Shown here: piece by piece, positions 41,732 to 50,133 of the stretch
How the letters are laid out: each line of letters begins with the position of its first letter
Numbering within the stretch: the stretch's first letter is position 1
Assembly: GCF_000244895.1 (NCBI RefSeq)
Contig: NZ_CM001441.1
Coordinates: 4,306,198-4,370,197 of the forward strand
Origin: Desulfosporosinus youngiae DSM 17734
Lineage (GTDB): Bacteria; Bacillota; Desulfitobacteriia; Desulfitobacteriales; Desulfitobacteriaceae
DNA length: 64,000 bases
Reading direction: 5' to 3'
Notes under the pieces: generated by a model
What the model saw: the letters and a program-made list of their open reading frames with translations, nothing else
Told to the model about the DNA's origin: nothing
The model's database searches: none
Program-made: the position numbers and the translations under genes

Positions 41732-43519
41732 TCACCTCTCAAACCGGGTTTCCAGAACGGTTTTAATAACACGATGTTCGAGTACATCAATCAGTCCATG
41801 ATCCGTGAGACCCAGTTCAGGCACCGTGGGCAAGGATATGAAGGAAAGAGTCATAAAGGGAGCGGGCAGATCACACCCTAAGCTTCGGGCAACCTCATTG
41901 ATTTGCAGCAATTGCTCCATGACTTCATTGGCGGGCAGGGGACTCATCAGACCCCCGATGGGCAATGGCAGAACCCCTAACACCTGACCGTCCTGAACGG
42001 CAGCGAAACCCCCCTGGTATTTGGCGATCTCCTGGGCCGCAAGATACATATCCTGATCATTCGTTCCTACGAGAACAATATTATGATGGTCATGGGATAC
42101 GGACGAAGCCAGTGCTCCGGATTTAAGCTTAAATCCCCGGACGAATCCCACCCCGACTTGCCCGTTCTGCCCATATCGTTCCACAACAGCCAGCTTCAGA
42201 ATATCCTGGGCAGGATCAGGCTGAACTTGACCGGCCTCGATCTTTAACCATTCCTGGGTGCCATAGTTAATGATTTGATCCGGATAGAGATTGATCACGT
42301 TAACCTTTGCACTGTCTCCGCCGGCCGCAACGGCAAAATCAGCAGGCTTAAAGCCCGGCGCTAATTTGACGGTTTCATTAAGAAACTCCGGAAACTGAAT
42401 GATCCCTACTTCCTGGATAAGTTTGCCCTCTTGAGCTACAATTTGGCCATCCTTAAAGACATAAACGGGTTTAATGGTTTTTAAGTCATCCAAGAGCAGG
42501 AAGTCGGCATAACGCCCCGGAGTTAAGGCTCCGACAAGATGATCTAAGCGAAAGTGTTTGGCGGTATTAATGGTCGCCATCTTGATTGCCTTGATCGGGT
42601 CGAGACCTAAATCGATACTTTTTTGAACGTTGTAACTGATATGTCCTTCGGTGGCGATATCTGTGACATGTTTATCGTCGGTACAGAAAATCAGGTTCTC
42701 CGTGGGCAGGTTATGTTCGATGACCCCTTTGATCAGCGCCTCCACATTGCGTTCTGTACTGCCCTCCCGAATCAAGGCCTTAATTCCTAAGCGAAGACGT
42801 TCAAAGAGTTCCTCATAAACCACGGATTCGTGGTCATCCGAGAGTCCTGCCGTGGCATAGACATTCAATTTATCCCATGTCAGTCCGATGGCATGACCAT
42901 TGGCGACCTTGCCCTGGGCCCGGGCACTTAAAACCTTAGCTAAATACTCCTCACGAACCCCTAAGATTTTCGAGGGATCAAGTTCCCCAAGGCTGGCGGA
43001 AATAGAGGATTTTAAAAGTTCTTCGACTTCTGCAACTCCTAAGACTCCGCCGGTTGTCTCCAAGCCTGGAGCCGTCGGAACTCTGGAAGGTACTTCAAGA
43101 TAGATGCGATAAGGCAATTCCGAGATATCACTTAATAAAGCTTCTAAGCCCTTAATCCCTGCAACATTGGCAATTTCCATGGCATCGACGAAGAGAACGG
43201 TCGTACCCCAAGGAACAATGACACTGGCCAATGCCTGGGGTGTGAGTAAGGTGGGTTCGATATGAATGTGAGCATCCATAAAACCGGGAACAGCATAGCG
43301 GCCCCCTGCATCAAAGACATGTTCGGCTTTAACCTTCCAAGAGGGATTAATAGCAACGATGCGCCCGTTTTTGATCACCATTTCTCCGGGGTAGACGGTA
43401 TCCGTAAAAACATCTAATATTTGCAGATTGGTAATATGCAGATCTGCCGTTTCTTCCCCTAAGGCAACTCTGAGTTCCTGAGCTAATGTCAAAACCGTTT
43501 CTTTCATAGTTACACTCAA
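41732..43519 (-). CDS. ade: adenine deaminase family protein
   Basis: An amidohydrolase of about 595 residues. The metal-binding motif is GFMDAHIHIEPTLLTP, followed by GTTVLFVDAMEIANV, and the C-terminal half has the adenine deaminase C-domain with HDHHNIVLVGTNDQDMYLAA and LPIGGLMSPLP. Adenine deaminase converts adenine to hypoxanthine, the next enzyme's substrate. The usual DPHE is DAME here, so the substrate could differ slightly. The best start is TTG at 43519, six bases after AAGGAG and overlapping the stop of the GntR gene; the ATG at 43507 is too far from that site. Confidence 0.87.
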   Translation of the reverse strand: MSVTMKETVLTLAQELRVALGEETADLHITNLQILDVFTDTVYPGEMVIKNGRIVAINPSWKVKAEHVFDAGGRYAVPGFMDAHIHIEPTLLTPQALASVIVPWGTTVLFVDAMEIANVAGIKGLEALLSDISELPYRIYLEVPSRVPTAPGLETTGGVLGVAEVEELLKSSISASLGELDPSKILGVREEYLAKVLSARAQGKVANGHAIGLTWDKLNVYATAGLSDDHESVVYEELFERLRLGIKALIREGSTERNVEALIKGVIEHNLPTENLIFCTDDKHVTDIATEGHISYNVQKSIDLGLDPIKAIKMATINTAKHFRLDHLVGALTPGRYADFLLLDDLKTIKPVYVFKDGQIVAQEGKLIQEVGIIQFPEFLNETVKLAPGFKPADFAVAAGGDSAKVNVINLYPDQIINYGTQEWLKIEAGQVQPDPAQDILKLAVVERYGQNGQVGVGFVRGFKLKSGALASSVSHDHHNIVLVGTNDQDMYLAAQEIAKYQGGFAAVQDGQVLGVLPLPIGGLMSPLPANEVMEQLLQINEVARSLGCDLPAPFMTLSFISLPTVPELGLTDHGLIDVLEHRVIKTVLETRFER

Positions 43520-44259
43520 ACCTTTCTCCTTAAAACAGTAAATTCTAAAATTCCAGGTGCATAATATTCCTTGGACCATAGAACCGGCCGCTGTTGAATG
43601 TCATACCCCACCTCATCCAGGTACAGGATGGGACTTCCTTCAGGAACTCCCAAAGCGGCTGCCAGATTCTGATCGGCTAAGCAAGGCTCTATCTTCGTGA
43701 GATCCATTTCGACTGAACAATGGCAGAAACGCTCCAGGAACTGGAAAATGGGCGGCTCTAAATCACTGGTCTGATAGGTTGGGTCCATCACCAATTTCTG
43801 AGGTATATGGTCAACACAGAGGATGGCCGGCTTCTGATCGGCAAGAATGAGCCGTTCAACAACGATTAGTCCGTCCCCCTCATTAACCCCAAGATGCTTC
43901 GCGGCGATTGGACCGGCCTTACTCATACTGGGTTTTACATAAGCAATCTTTGGAATATATCCCACATCGGCAATTTCTTCGAGAAACTCCTTCTCCAAAT
44001 CGAGTCGCGAAGCAACTTGAAGAACATGGTTATTGATGATCGTCCCGATTCCCCTGCGCCGGGTTATAAAACCCTGACCTTCTAAGGCGGCAAGCACATC
44101 ACGGACAACGCTTCGACTAACCCCTAGTTTTTGGGCAAGAAGCTCTTCCGAAGGCAGCCTCCCCGTCTTTTCAAACGCACCGTCACGCAGCATGGCAATC
44201 ATGACTTTACGGGCTTTATCGGACAGCTCTTCGTTATCTATCTTAGGAATCTGTGGCAT
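43516..44259 (-). CDS. GntR-family (HutC/UTRA) regulator of purine operon
   Basis: A regulator of about 247 residues from the ATG at 44259 (AAGAGGTG before it); the frame is open to 44295. The N-terminal winged helix has LPSEELLAQKLGVSRSVVRD, then VLAALEGQGFITRRRGIGTI. The C-terminal UTRA domain has GDGLIVVERLILADQKPAIL and VPEGSPILYLDEVGYD, and binds a small molecule. It is the first gene of the purine operon, behind a riboswitch, so it is probably autoregulated by a purine or related metabolite. Confidence 0.88.
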   Translation of the reverse strand: MPQIPKIDNEELSDKARKVMIAMLRDGAFEKTGRLPSEELLAQKLGVSRSVVRDVLAALEGQGFITRRRGIGTIINNHVLQVASRLDLEKEFLEEIADVGYIPKIAYVKPSMSKAGPIAAKHLGVNEGDGLIVVERLILADQKPAILCVDHIPQKLVMDPTYQTSDLEPPIFQFLERFCHCSVEMDLTKIEPCLADQNLAAALGVPEGSPILYLDEVGYDIQQRPVLWSKEYYAPGILEFTVLRRKV

Positions 44260-44364
44260 AATGCACCTCTTAACTGTTAGAATTTTTCTGATCACCTGCT
44301 AAAGTAAACTTAGCTGGCACCCGAAGACACTGTCTTCGCACGAATTGACTTTCTTGCAGGATGC

Positions 44365-44427
44365 GGCGAAGCTGCCCGACCCGAGCGACTCCATTTTCAT
44401 CCTCTGCTGATGCCGCAAAGCGGCATG
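44365..44427. repeat. dispersed repeat copy in purine operon leader
   Basis: GCGAAGCTGCCCGACCC, then GCGACTCCATTTTCATCC, TCTGCTGATGCCGC and GCGGCATG repeat the arrangement seen at 34792-34853. It lies between the riboswitch terminator and the first gene of the operon, so it is part of the transcribed leader. Confidence 0.65.
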
Positions 44428-44510
44428 TGGTCTGATCGTATAAAATAGCCTCATTAAATGACAACCGATAAGTAATAAGTCATAAGTCATACTTATTTTT
44501 AAGTAAAGTT

Positions 44511-44567
44511 AAACCCAGGCATCAAATCATAACTCAAAAAAATGAGTGAAATTTGACCGCCTGGGTT
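44511..44567 (-). terminator. riboswitch-controlled terminator of purine operon
   Basis: On the minus strand AACCCAGGC pairs with GCCTGGGTT; inside it TCAAAT pairs with ATTTGA and CTCA with TGAG. A T-rich tail (TTTAACTTTACTT) follows. The inner GTCAAA could instead pair with TTTGAC in the aptamer (P3 side and J3/1), which would be an antiterminator when no ligand is bound. Confidence 0.75.
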
Positions 44568-44589
44568 CTCTCCTGTCGGTGTACTTTTC

Positions 44590-44658
44590 GCTCATAGTCA
44601 AACAATTTACGGTTGTTTGGTAGAAACTTGCGGACCCTATCTCCGCTATTATATGAAC
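44590..44658 (-). ncRNA. purine riboswitch aptamer, guanine class
   Basis: On the minus strand the purine riboswitch core is seen in order: P1 (TTCATA) with ATAAT, P2, J2/3 AAGTTTCTACC, loop L3 CCGTAAA, and J3/1 TTTGACTATGAG closing P1. The base that sets specificity (position 74 in the Bacillus xpt numbering) is C, in GACTATG, which points to guanine/hypoxanthine rather than adenine. It lies in the leader of the GntR/ade/xdh/importer operon, between the promoter and a terminator, and probably controls transcription. Confidence 0.93.
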
Positions 44659-44682
44659 TCTCATGGATATTAACTTGTTTAA

Positions 44683-44711
44683 AGTTTAACAAAGACATGC
44701 GGGTTGGTCAA
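44683..44711 (-). promoter_or_regulatory. promoter of purine operon
   Basis: On the minus strand TTGACC (44706-44711), a 17-base spacer and TAAACT (44683-44688). Transcription should start about 20 bases before the riboswitch aptamer, which fits a leader RNA that begins with the switch. Confidence 0.7.
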
Positions 44712-44774
44712 CTAGTAAATCGAACATTTTTTGCTCTCAGATGGGAAACTTTAACTGATTGGTGTCCCAAACCA

Positions 44775-45662
44775 TTAACCAACCCCATCAGTTGTCGGCG
44801 GATTGTAATCAAAACTGCCGTCATAACCATTGGGGAAATATACATAGGCTGCCATATCCTTATCTTCACCGGTTAAGCGAACTGCGCATGCAGATCCATC
44901 CGATAATTCACATACAACCGAGACGCCGCCTGCCGGGGTTGCCGATACCACTTTACTGCCGGTTATTGAAACATTCTCAGCCATTAATTTGGCTATGGCT
45001 TCCTCAGCCTTATTCTTCCATTCCGGATCGCCGAGGTTTTTGTCGTTATTATTATTCTCTGTGAAATTACGGTCATAAGAACTTAGATTAAGTATGGTTC
45101 CGTTCACAGAGTCCACGCCGGCAAGATATGATTTAACATCCTTGCGATCCTTATTCTGCATTTCTTCGGGTGAGCGAAAGATGACGGTCCAATTATCGGA
45201 GTTTGGAACGGAGCTTCTTGAAAAGCTTGCTTCAGCAGTGTACCCTTGGAAATCGACTCCATAAGCCTTTTTTAGTATGCTTTCGGCTTCAGCGGCAGCT
45301 TGCTGCGCTGAAATATCCTTTTCACCGGGAATCATATTGGCCAAAATCGCCTTGCATTTTTCCTCGATCTGTTCGGGAGTGATGCTTTCTATCATGCTTA
45401 ACTTTTGTTCAATCAACGCTTTCCGGTCATTTACGCTCTTGGATAGGTCGATTACGGTATAGTTCGGTAAAACTCCGGCGTTGGAAGCTTGGCCTTGATT
45501 AGTCTGGGTAACAGGGGCTGTAATAGGAGCCGCATTGTTTAAAGCATTTGTTGGCACATCAGGACTTAGAGCGTAAGCCATTGCAGAGCTGCTTCCTATT
45601 ATTAAAGCAGTTGCTGCAGCGAATACCCAGGTTTTATTAGCGATTGTTCGGAACTTTGTCAT
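44775..45662 (-). CDS. hypothetical secreted protein downstream of two-component system
   Basis: A 295-residue protein with an N-terminal signal or anchor (KTWVFAAATALIIGSSSAMA), a Thr/Asn/Pro linker and an extracellular alpha/beta domain. KNKAEEAIAKLMAENVSITG followed by GGVSVVCELSDGSACAVRLT has a PepSY-like feel, but I cannot assign a family. It lies 47 bases after the histidine kinase gene with a good ribosome binding site (AAAAGGAGATTATTGAA), and a possible regulator box lies about 80-100 bases upstream. It is a likely target or co-operator of the two-component system. Confidence 0.7.
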   Translation of the reverse strand: MTKFRTIANKTWVFAAATALIIGSSSAMAYALSPDVPTNALNNAAPITAPVTQTNQGQASNAGVLPNYTVIDLSKSVNDRKALIEQKLSMIESITPEQIEEKCKAILANMIPGEKDISAQQAAAEAESILKKAYGVDFQGYTAEASFSRSSVPNSDNWTVIFRSPEEMQNKDRKDVKSYLAGVDSVNGTILNLSSYDRNFTENNNNDKNLGDPEWKNKAEEAIAKLMAENVSITGSKVVSATPAGGVSVVCELSDGSACAVRLTGEDKDMAAYVYFPNGYDGSFDYNPPTTDGVG

Positions 45663-45709
45663 TTCAATAATCTCCTTTTCAATTGATGTATTGTAGTCCT
45701 ACAAGTACA

Positions 45710-47155
45710 TCATACCTCCTTGTGCATTACCAAGTTTTCAGGAGGTTGTAAATGAGTTGTAAAAATAACCTGTACAGTTGTCCCGATTCCTGAACTGGAG
45801 TTAATTCTTAACTCCGCTCCATGTAAGTGGGCAATCTCCCTGCAAAGTGACAACCCCAGTCCTATCCCTCCTGCGCTTCGTGAACGCGCCGGATCGACAC
45901 GATAAAAGGGTTCACACACTAATGCCGTTTGTTCTTCGTCCATGCCCCAGCCATAATCTCTTACTTCAAGTATAGGGAACCGCTCACAATAGGCTCTCAG
46001 TTCGATGATCGAATCCCTGGCCGATGCCTTGAGGGCGTTATCTACAAGGTTCACCAACATTGACTGCAGAAGAATGGAATCCCCTGTTAATTCCTCTAAT
46101 GAGGAAGAGATCTCTAATTTGATACCTTTCGACCTTAATTTTGTTTGCATCCCGCTTTGGACTTGATCAAACAATTCTCTGGGATTCATTCGCTGCAAAT
46201 CCAGCTTGCTGTTTTTTACAAGTGCCAAATCAAGGAGCTTAAAGGCCAGGTTTTTCATTCTGTCAGTTTCGCTCATAATATAACCGGCCGCTTTTATACG
46301 GTTCTGTTCACTGGTATTGGCATTTTGCAAATATTCGGCATAGCCGCGAATCGCCGTAAGAGGGGTTCTCAGCTCATGAGCCAAATTATCAACAAGGCGC
46401 TGTTTATCTTGGACATTTTTATCTAACTCGTTAATCTTCTCCTGAATGCTAATGGCCATCTGATTGAAGTTCTCTGCCAGTTCATGGAATTCATCCTTAC
46501 CCGGCAGACTAACTCGCTCGTTATATATCCCACCGGATATTTTATTAGTAGCCTTTTGCATAATCCTTATCGGATGCGTGAGCTTTCTTAACAGCAATAG
46601 TAAAACTAAAGCCAGCACTGTTTCTACCGCCGCCGTTACCGTGATCAGATATCGGTTGAGCCGGGCGTGGGTTTGAAACAGTTCAGACAGGTCACGTACG
46701 TAGGTCAGAGTGTAGTCTTCATATTGCCCGCCAACTCTGCCGGTAATAGCTAAGTAGTATTTTCCGTTGCTCGACAGGACCTCAGTTTGATTGGCCTCTT
46801 TAGCAAGGCCTTCATCGTTAATTCCGGATGTGACGAGGTCGGGGATATTGGTGAACAAGCGCTGCTTAGCGTGATTAAGTTCAAGAAATACATTTTCCTT
46901 TTTATAATAATCAGCATAAGAGCGCATCAAGCTTTCTATAGAAGAGGACGTTGGCTCATTTTGTTCACGGTAGTATAGGCTGTTCAATGTTTCATTAACG
47001 CTCTTCGTGATGAAATGATATTCACTTGTCGCCCGGCCCATATCTCTCTCCATATTAAGGGAAAAGGAGTATTTAGAAGTCAGGTAGAGGCAGGTATTAA
47101 TAGAAGCTATGAAAACTACCAAGATGGTGATAAATGCCTTTTGCCAGAACTTCAC
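45710..47155 (-). CDS. sensor histidine kinase
   Basis: A 481-residue membrane sensor kinase. Transmembrane helix 1 is AFITILVVFIASINTCLYL and helix 2 is ITVTAAVETVLALVLLLLL; the part between them (about 135 residues) is the extracellular sensor. HAMP follows, then the H-box LAHELRTPLTAIRGYAEYL with the phosphorylated His, then N- and G-boxes (NLVDNALKAS, DYGWGMDEEQ, GGIGLGLSLCREI). Start overlaps the response regulator stop by one base. The stimulus is unknown. Confidence 0.9.
   Translation of the reverse strand: MKFWQKAFITILVVFIASINTCLYLTSKYSFSLNMERDMGRATSEYHFITKSVNETLNSLYYREQNEPTSSSIESLMRSYADYYKKENVFLELNHAKQRLFTNIPDLVTSGINDEGLAKEANQTEVLSSNGKYYLAITGRVGGQYEDYTLTYVRDLSELFQTHARLNRYLITVTAAVETVLALVLLLLLRKLTHPIRIMQKATNKISGGIYNERVSLPGKDEFHELAENFNQMAISIQEKINELDKNVQDKQRLVDNLAHELRTPLTAIRGYAEYLQNANTSEQNRIKAAGYIMSETDRMKNLAFKLLDLALVKNSKLDLQRMNPRELFDQVQSGMQTKLRSKGIKLEISSSLEELTGDSILLQSMLVNLVDNALKASARDSIIELRAYCERFPILEVRDYGWGMDEEQTALVCEPFYRVDPARSRSAGGIGLGLSLCREIAHLHGAELRINSSSGIGTTVQVIFTTHLQPPENLVMHKEV
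45741..45766 (-). promoter_or_regulatory. direct-repeat box in the end of the kinase gene (site 2)
   Basis: On the plus strand TTGTAAATGAGTTGTAAAAA, two TTGTAAA units 11 bases apart. It matches site 1 at 47849 in 17 of 19 positions. It lies inside the kinase coding region, about 80-100 bases before the next gene, where an internal promoter for the secreted-protein gene could sit. Confidence 0.5.
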
Positions 47156-47808
47156 TAATCCACCTCCAGGCGATACCCCAGTTTATAGACCGTTCTGATT
47201 CTGTTTTCCCAGTTTAACTTTTTACGCAATTTTTGTATATGCACATCCACTGTTCTAGTCTCTCCAAAGTAGTCATAATTCCAAGCTTGTTTCAACAGTT
47301 TTTCACGAGACAGAGCGATATTTTTATTTTTAATCAGTATTTCCAGTAATTCATATTCCCGAAGGGTAAGCTCGATTTCACTACCGTTTACAGTAACCAC
47401 TCGGCTTTGAAGGTTTACTACAGTGCCGTCAAGAGCAAAGATATTCACTGACCTTTGAGTACGACGGAGCACAGCTTCAATACGCGCCAGCAGCTCGACT
47501 GTTTCAAAGGGTTTAATGATATAATCGTCAGCACCTAGCTTAAGCCCTTTGACCCGATCAGACAGATTTCCCATTGCAGTAAGAAAAATGACGGGTGTAT
47601 TCTCCGGAACTGTCCGCATCAGGGAAAAACCGTCTAGTCCCGGGAGCATTACATCCATTATTATGAGTTCATAAGTATTGTGATTTATATAGGCAAGAGC
47701 CTCATCGCCTTCAAAGGCCTGCTGACTGGTGTGTCCCACTAGCTCCAAATTCATGGCAATGAGGTCGTTAATGGGCTTTTCATCCTCAACTATGAGTATG
47801 TGGGCCAT
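47155..47808 (-). CDS. OmpR/PhoB-family response regulator
   Basis: A 217-residue response regulator. The receiver domain has the acidic pair in VEDE and the phosphorylated Asp at position 52 (IIMDVMLPGLDG), and the switch residues KPF. The C-terminal winged helix (LTLREYELLEILIKN, then TRTVDVHIQKLRKKL) is the OmpR type. It probably binds a direct-repeat box in its own promoter region and one before the secreted-protein gene. It is the first gene of the operon. Confidence 0.92.
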   Translation of the reverse strand: MAHILIVEDEKPINDLIAMNLELVGHTSQQAFEGDEALAYINHNTYELIIMDVMLPGLDGFSLMRTVPENTPVIFLTAMGNLSDRVKGLKLGADDYIIKPFETVELLARIEAVLRRTQRSVNIFALDGTVVNLQSRVVTVNGSEIELTLREYELLEILIKNKNIALSREKLLKQAWNYDYFGETRTVDVHIQKLRKKLNWENRIRTVYKLGYRLEVD

Positions 47809-47848
47809 GAAACCACCTCCGCGTTTATTTTAGCACAGATATTAAATA

Positions 47849-47872
47849 GGAGATGTAAAAGGGTTGTAAAAA
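47849..47872 (-). promoter_or_regulatory. direct-repeat box upstream of response regulator (site 1)
   Basis: On the plus strand ATGTAAAAGGGTTGTAAAAA: two TGTAAAA units 11 bases apart, the spacing preferred by OmpR/PhoB-type regulators. On the minus strand a TAAAAT hexamer (47827-47832) follows about 16 bases later and may be the -10. Likely autoregulatory. Confidence 0.55.
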
Positions 47873-47977
47873 GCCCCAAATTCATAAGCCGTCAGAATGG
47901 CGGCTGTTTTCACTGATCCTGCCCCAGCTTTGCCCGGAGCCTTTTCTTAAATGCCTAAGAACGGTCCCTTTTTATGT

Positions 47978-48006
47978 TTGACAATAATTCAAAAAGAACG
48001 TATTAT
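47978..48006 (+). promoter_or_regulatory. promoter of GntR/ABC operon
   Basis: TTGACA (47978-47983), a 17-base spacer and TATTAT (48001-48006), an almost perfect vegetative promoter, 43 bases before the start of the regulator gene. Confidence 0.85.
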
Positions 48007-48033
48007 TGTATTAAGTGCATAATACAATAATAC
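48000..48033 (+). promoter_or_regulatory. perfect palindrome, operator for GntR/YtrA-type regulator
   Basis: Perfect 14-base arms GTATTATTGTATTA / TAATACAATAATAC with a six-base spacer. It overlaps the -10 and the start site, the position expected for repression by the regulator encoded 16 bases downstream. Confidence 0.8.
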
Positions 48034-48048
48034 AAAGAGGTGATATAA

Positions 48049-48420
48049 ATGCCTTGGGACTTAAAATCTGACAGACCTATTTACACCCAGCTGATCGAAC
48101 AAATCAAGCTGATGATCTTTTCCGGGGTTTATCCCCTGGGGTCCAAACTCCCTTCAGTACGGGATATGGCGCAAGATGCCGCCGTCAATCCCAATACCAT
48201 GCAAAAGGCTCTGGTGAAATTGGAGGAAGATGGTTTAATTATTACCCACCGCACCAGCGGTCGATCGATAACGGAGGATGCCAGTATGATTGAAAAGGCA
48301 AAAACCAAATTAGCTCAAGAGCAAATCTCAGAGTTCCTGGAAAAAATGCAGTTGCTGGGCTTTGAACGAACGGAAATCTTAACCCTAATTGATACCATGG
48401 TAAAGGAGATGAAGAAATGA
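48049..48420 (+). CDS. GntR-family regulator, YtrA subfamily
   Basis: A 123-residue regulator: a winged helix (YTQLIEQIKLMIFSGVYPLG, then LPSVRDMAQDAAVNPNTMQK) followed by only a short two-helix tail, as in YtrA, which has no ligand domain like other GntR proteins. YtrA-type regulators usually repress an adjacent ABC transporter and respond to cell-envelope antibiotics. The ribosome binding site is AAAGAGGTGATATAA. It overlaps the ATPase gene by four bases. Confidence 0.9.
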   Translation: MPWDLKSDRPIYTQLIEQIKLMIFSGVYPLGSKLPSVRDMAQDAAVNPNTMQKALVKLEEDGLIITHRTSGRSITEDASMIEKAKTKLAQEQISEFLEKMQLLGFERTEILTLIDTMVKEMKK

Positions 48421-49115
48421 GCGCAATATTGGAATGTAACGGTCTTACTAAAACGTTCGGAAGGAAAACAGCGGTATCCGACATTCATCTAACAATTGAG
48501 CGCGGACAAATCGTAGGGCTTCTGGGGCCGAACGGAAGCGGCAAAAGCACCATCATCAAACTTGCCAATGAACTCCTGACCCCCACCAGCGGAACAATTC
48601 TGATCGGAGGCAGGAAACCCGGTGTCGAGACTAAAAAGATTGTATCCTACCTGCCGGAAAAGACCTATTTGAATGATTGGATGCACGTACACCAAATCAT
48701 TGAGCTCTTCTCCGATTTCTATGCTGATTTTAAACCGGAGAAAGCTTACGATATGCTTAAAAGCCTTAATATTAACCCTGATGATAAACTAAAAACCATG
48801 TCCAAAGGAACCAAGGAAAAAGTGCAGTTAATTCTTGTCATGAGCCGCGAAGCAGAACTTTATCTTTTGGATGAACCTATCGGCGGAGTAGACCCGGCGG
48901 CAAGGGATTATATTCTTAAAACCATTATCAGCAATTACAATGAAAATGCTACGGTGATTATCTCAACCCACCTCATTTCAGATATTGAGAATGTCTTGGA
49001 TTACGTGGTATTTATAAATCAGGGCCAAGTCGTATTAACCTCTTCTGTCGATGCTATCCGGGAGGAAAAAGGTAAATCGGTGGATGTTTTATTCAGGGAG
49101 GTGTTCAAATGTTAA
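48417..49115 (+). CDS. ABC transporter ATPase
   Basis: A 232-residue exporter-type ATPase with Walker A GPNGSGKST, Walker B LYLLDEPIGGVD and H-loop VIISTHLISDI. The signature is atypical, MSKGTKEKVQL, where most have LSxGQ; this variant is common in YtrB/YxlF-like groups. Translationally coupled to the regulator gene and overlapping the permease gene by seven bases. It probably drives export of, or resistance to, a membrane-active compound. Confidence 0.88.
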   Translation: MSAILECNGLTKTFGRKTAVSDIHLTIERGQIVGLLGPNGSGKSTIIKLANELLTPTSGTILIGGRKPGVETKKIVSYLPEKTYLNDWMHVHQIIELFSDFYADFKPEKAYDMLKSLNINPDDKLKTMSKGTKEKVQLILVMSREAELYLLDEPIGGVDPAARDYILKTIISNYNENATVIISTHLISDIENVLDYVVFINQGQVVLTSSVDAIREEKGKSVDVLFREVFKC

Positions 49116-49909
49116 GCAGGCTCTTAAAGTATGAAATTAAAGCCACAGGAAGAATATTTCTGCCGATCTTCCTTGCTCTGTTGATGTTTGCAGGAATCAC
49201 ACGATTCTTTTCCGCGGTAGGTCCGGAGCAATGGGATACCCCCGCATTCATTATCATGGTCATCTATATCATGATTATGGCCGGAATGTTCGTCATGACT
49301 TTCATTATGATGATTCAGCGCTTTTATAAAAATCTGCTTTCCGATGAGGGCTATTTGATGCTTACCTTGCCGGTAAAGCCCTGGAAACACATCGTCAGTA
49401 AACTTCTGGTATCTATGATGTGGATCGTGATCAGTGGAATCGCCGCCTTTATTTCAATCCTGATGATCGCTCTTCAAAAAGGTGACCTCACGAAAATAAG
49501 CGCAGAACTTTCAGTCTTATACCACCAGGCGTATAATTATTTAGGCGCTTCCCTATACCTTTTATCGATCGAGCTGATCATAGTCCTTTTAATAGCCTTA
49601 GCTTCGGGTATTTTGATCGTTTATGCGTCAATTGCTATCGGACATCTATTCAACAGACATAAACTGTTAGCCTCCTTCGGTGCCTTCATTGTCTTAAGTA
49701 CTCTTTCTCAAATTTTTTATACGCTCATCGCTCTGATCCACGGAAGCACCTATTTTCCCACTATTCATGTGTCAGCCGGTGATTTCATCAGCCGGCAGCC
49801 GCTGATTCAAGGGTTGATGGTCTATGGAATTATCTCCTCCGTCCTTCTATGTGCAGCTTACTTCACTATAACGAATTATATTTTAAGCAAGCGATTGAAC
49901 TTGGAGTAA
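49109..49909 (+). CDS. ABC-2 type membrane permease
   Basis: A 266-residue membrane protein with about six helices (FLPIFLALLMFAGITRFF, IMVIYIMIMAGMFVMTFIMM, and others). The pattern LLSDEGYLMLTLPVKPWKHI is common in ABC-2 permeases of Firmicutes beside a YtrA-type regulator. It forms the channel with the preceding ATPase. A terminator follows. Confidence 0.85.
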   Translation: MLSRLLKYEIKATGRIFLPIFLALLMFAGITRFFSAVGPEQWDTPAFIIMVIYIMIMAGMFVMTFIMMIQRFYKNLLSDEGYLMLTLPVKPWKHIVSKLLVSMMWIVISGIAAFISILMIALQKGDLTKISAELSVLYHQAYNYLGASLYLLSIELIIVLLIALASGILIVYASIAIGHLFNRHKLLASFGAFIVLSTLSQIFYTLIALIHGSTYFPTIHVSAGDFISRQPLIQGLMVYGIISSVLLCAAYFTITNYILSKRLNLE

Positions 49910-49941
49910 AACTAATCCGCCCGGAATGGGTAAATTAAGAA

Positions 49942-49980
49942 AGAGACTTGGAAAAATCCTTTTCCAGGTCTCTTCTCTTT
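49942..49980 (+). terminator. terminator of GntR/ABC operon
   Basis: A 14-bp stem AGAGACTTGGAAAA / TTTTCCAGGTCTCT (one G-T pair) with a four-base loop and a T-rich tail TCTCTTT, 32 bases after the permease stop. Confidence 0.85.
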
Positions 49981-50133
49981 ACTTGCTTTTCTCTGATTAA
50001 TATTCCCGCCTTTCAAGCAAGGGTATTAAATCAACCCCCCACCCTAAAGCAACTCTTAGTAAATATTTACCTTAGTAGTATTTTAAGAAATGGTAAAGAT
50101 ATAACCAGATTTTGAAAAAGAAGGTGGAGAATA

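Noticed and set aside
44590..44658. adenine-specific riboswitch (given the adenine deaminase gene downstream)
   Set aside because: The specificity base is C (GACTATG), not U as in adenine switches, so the guanine class is assigned.
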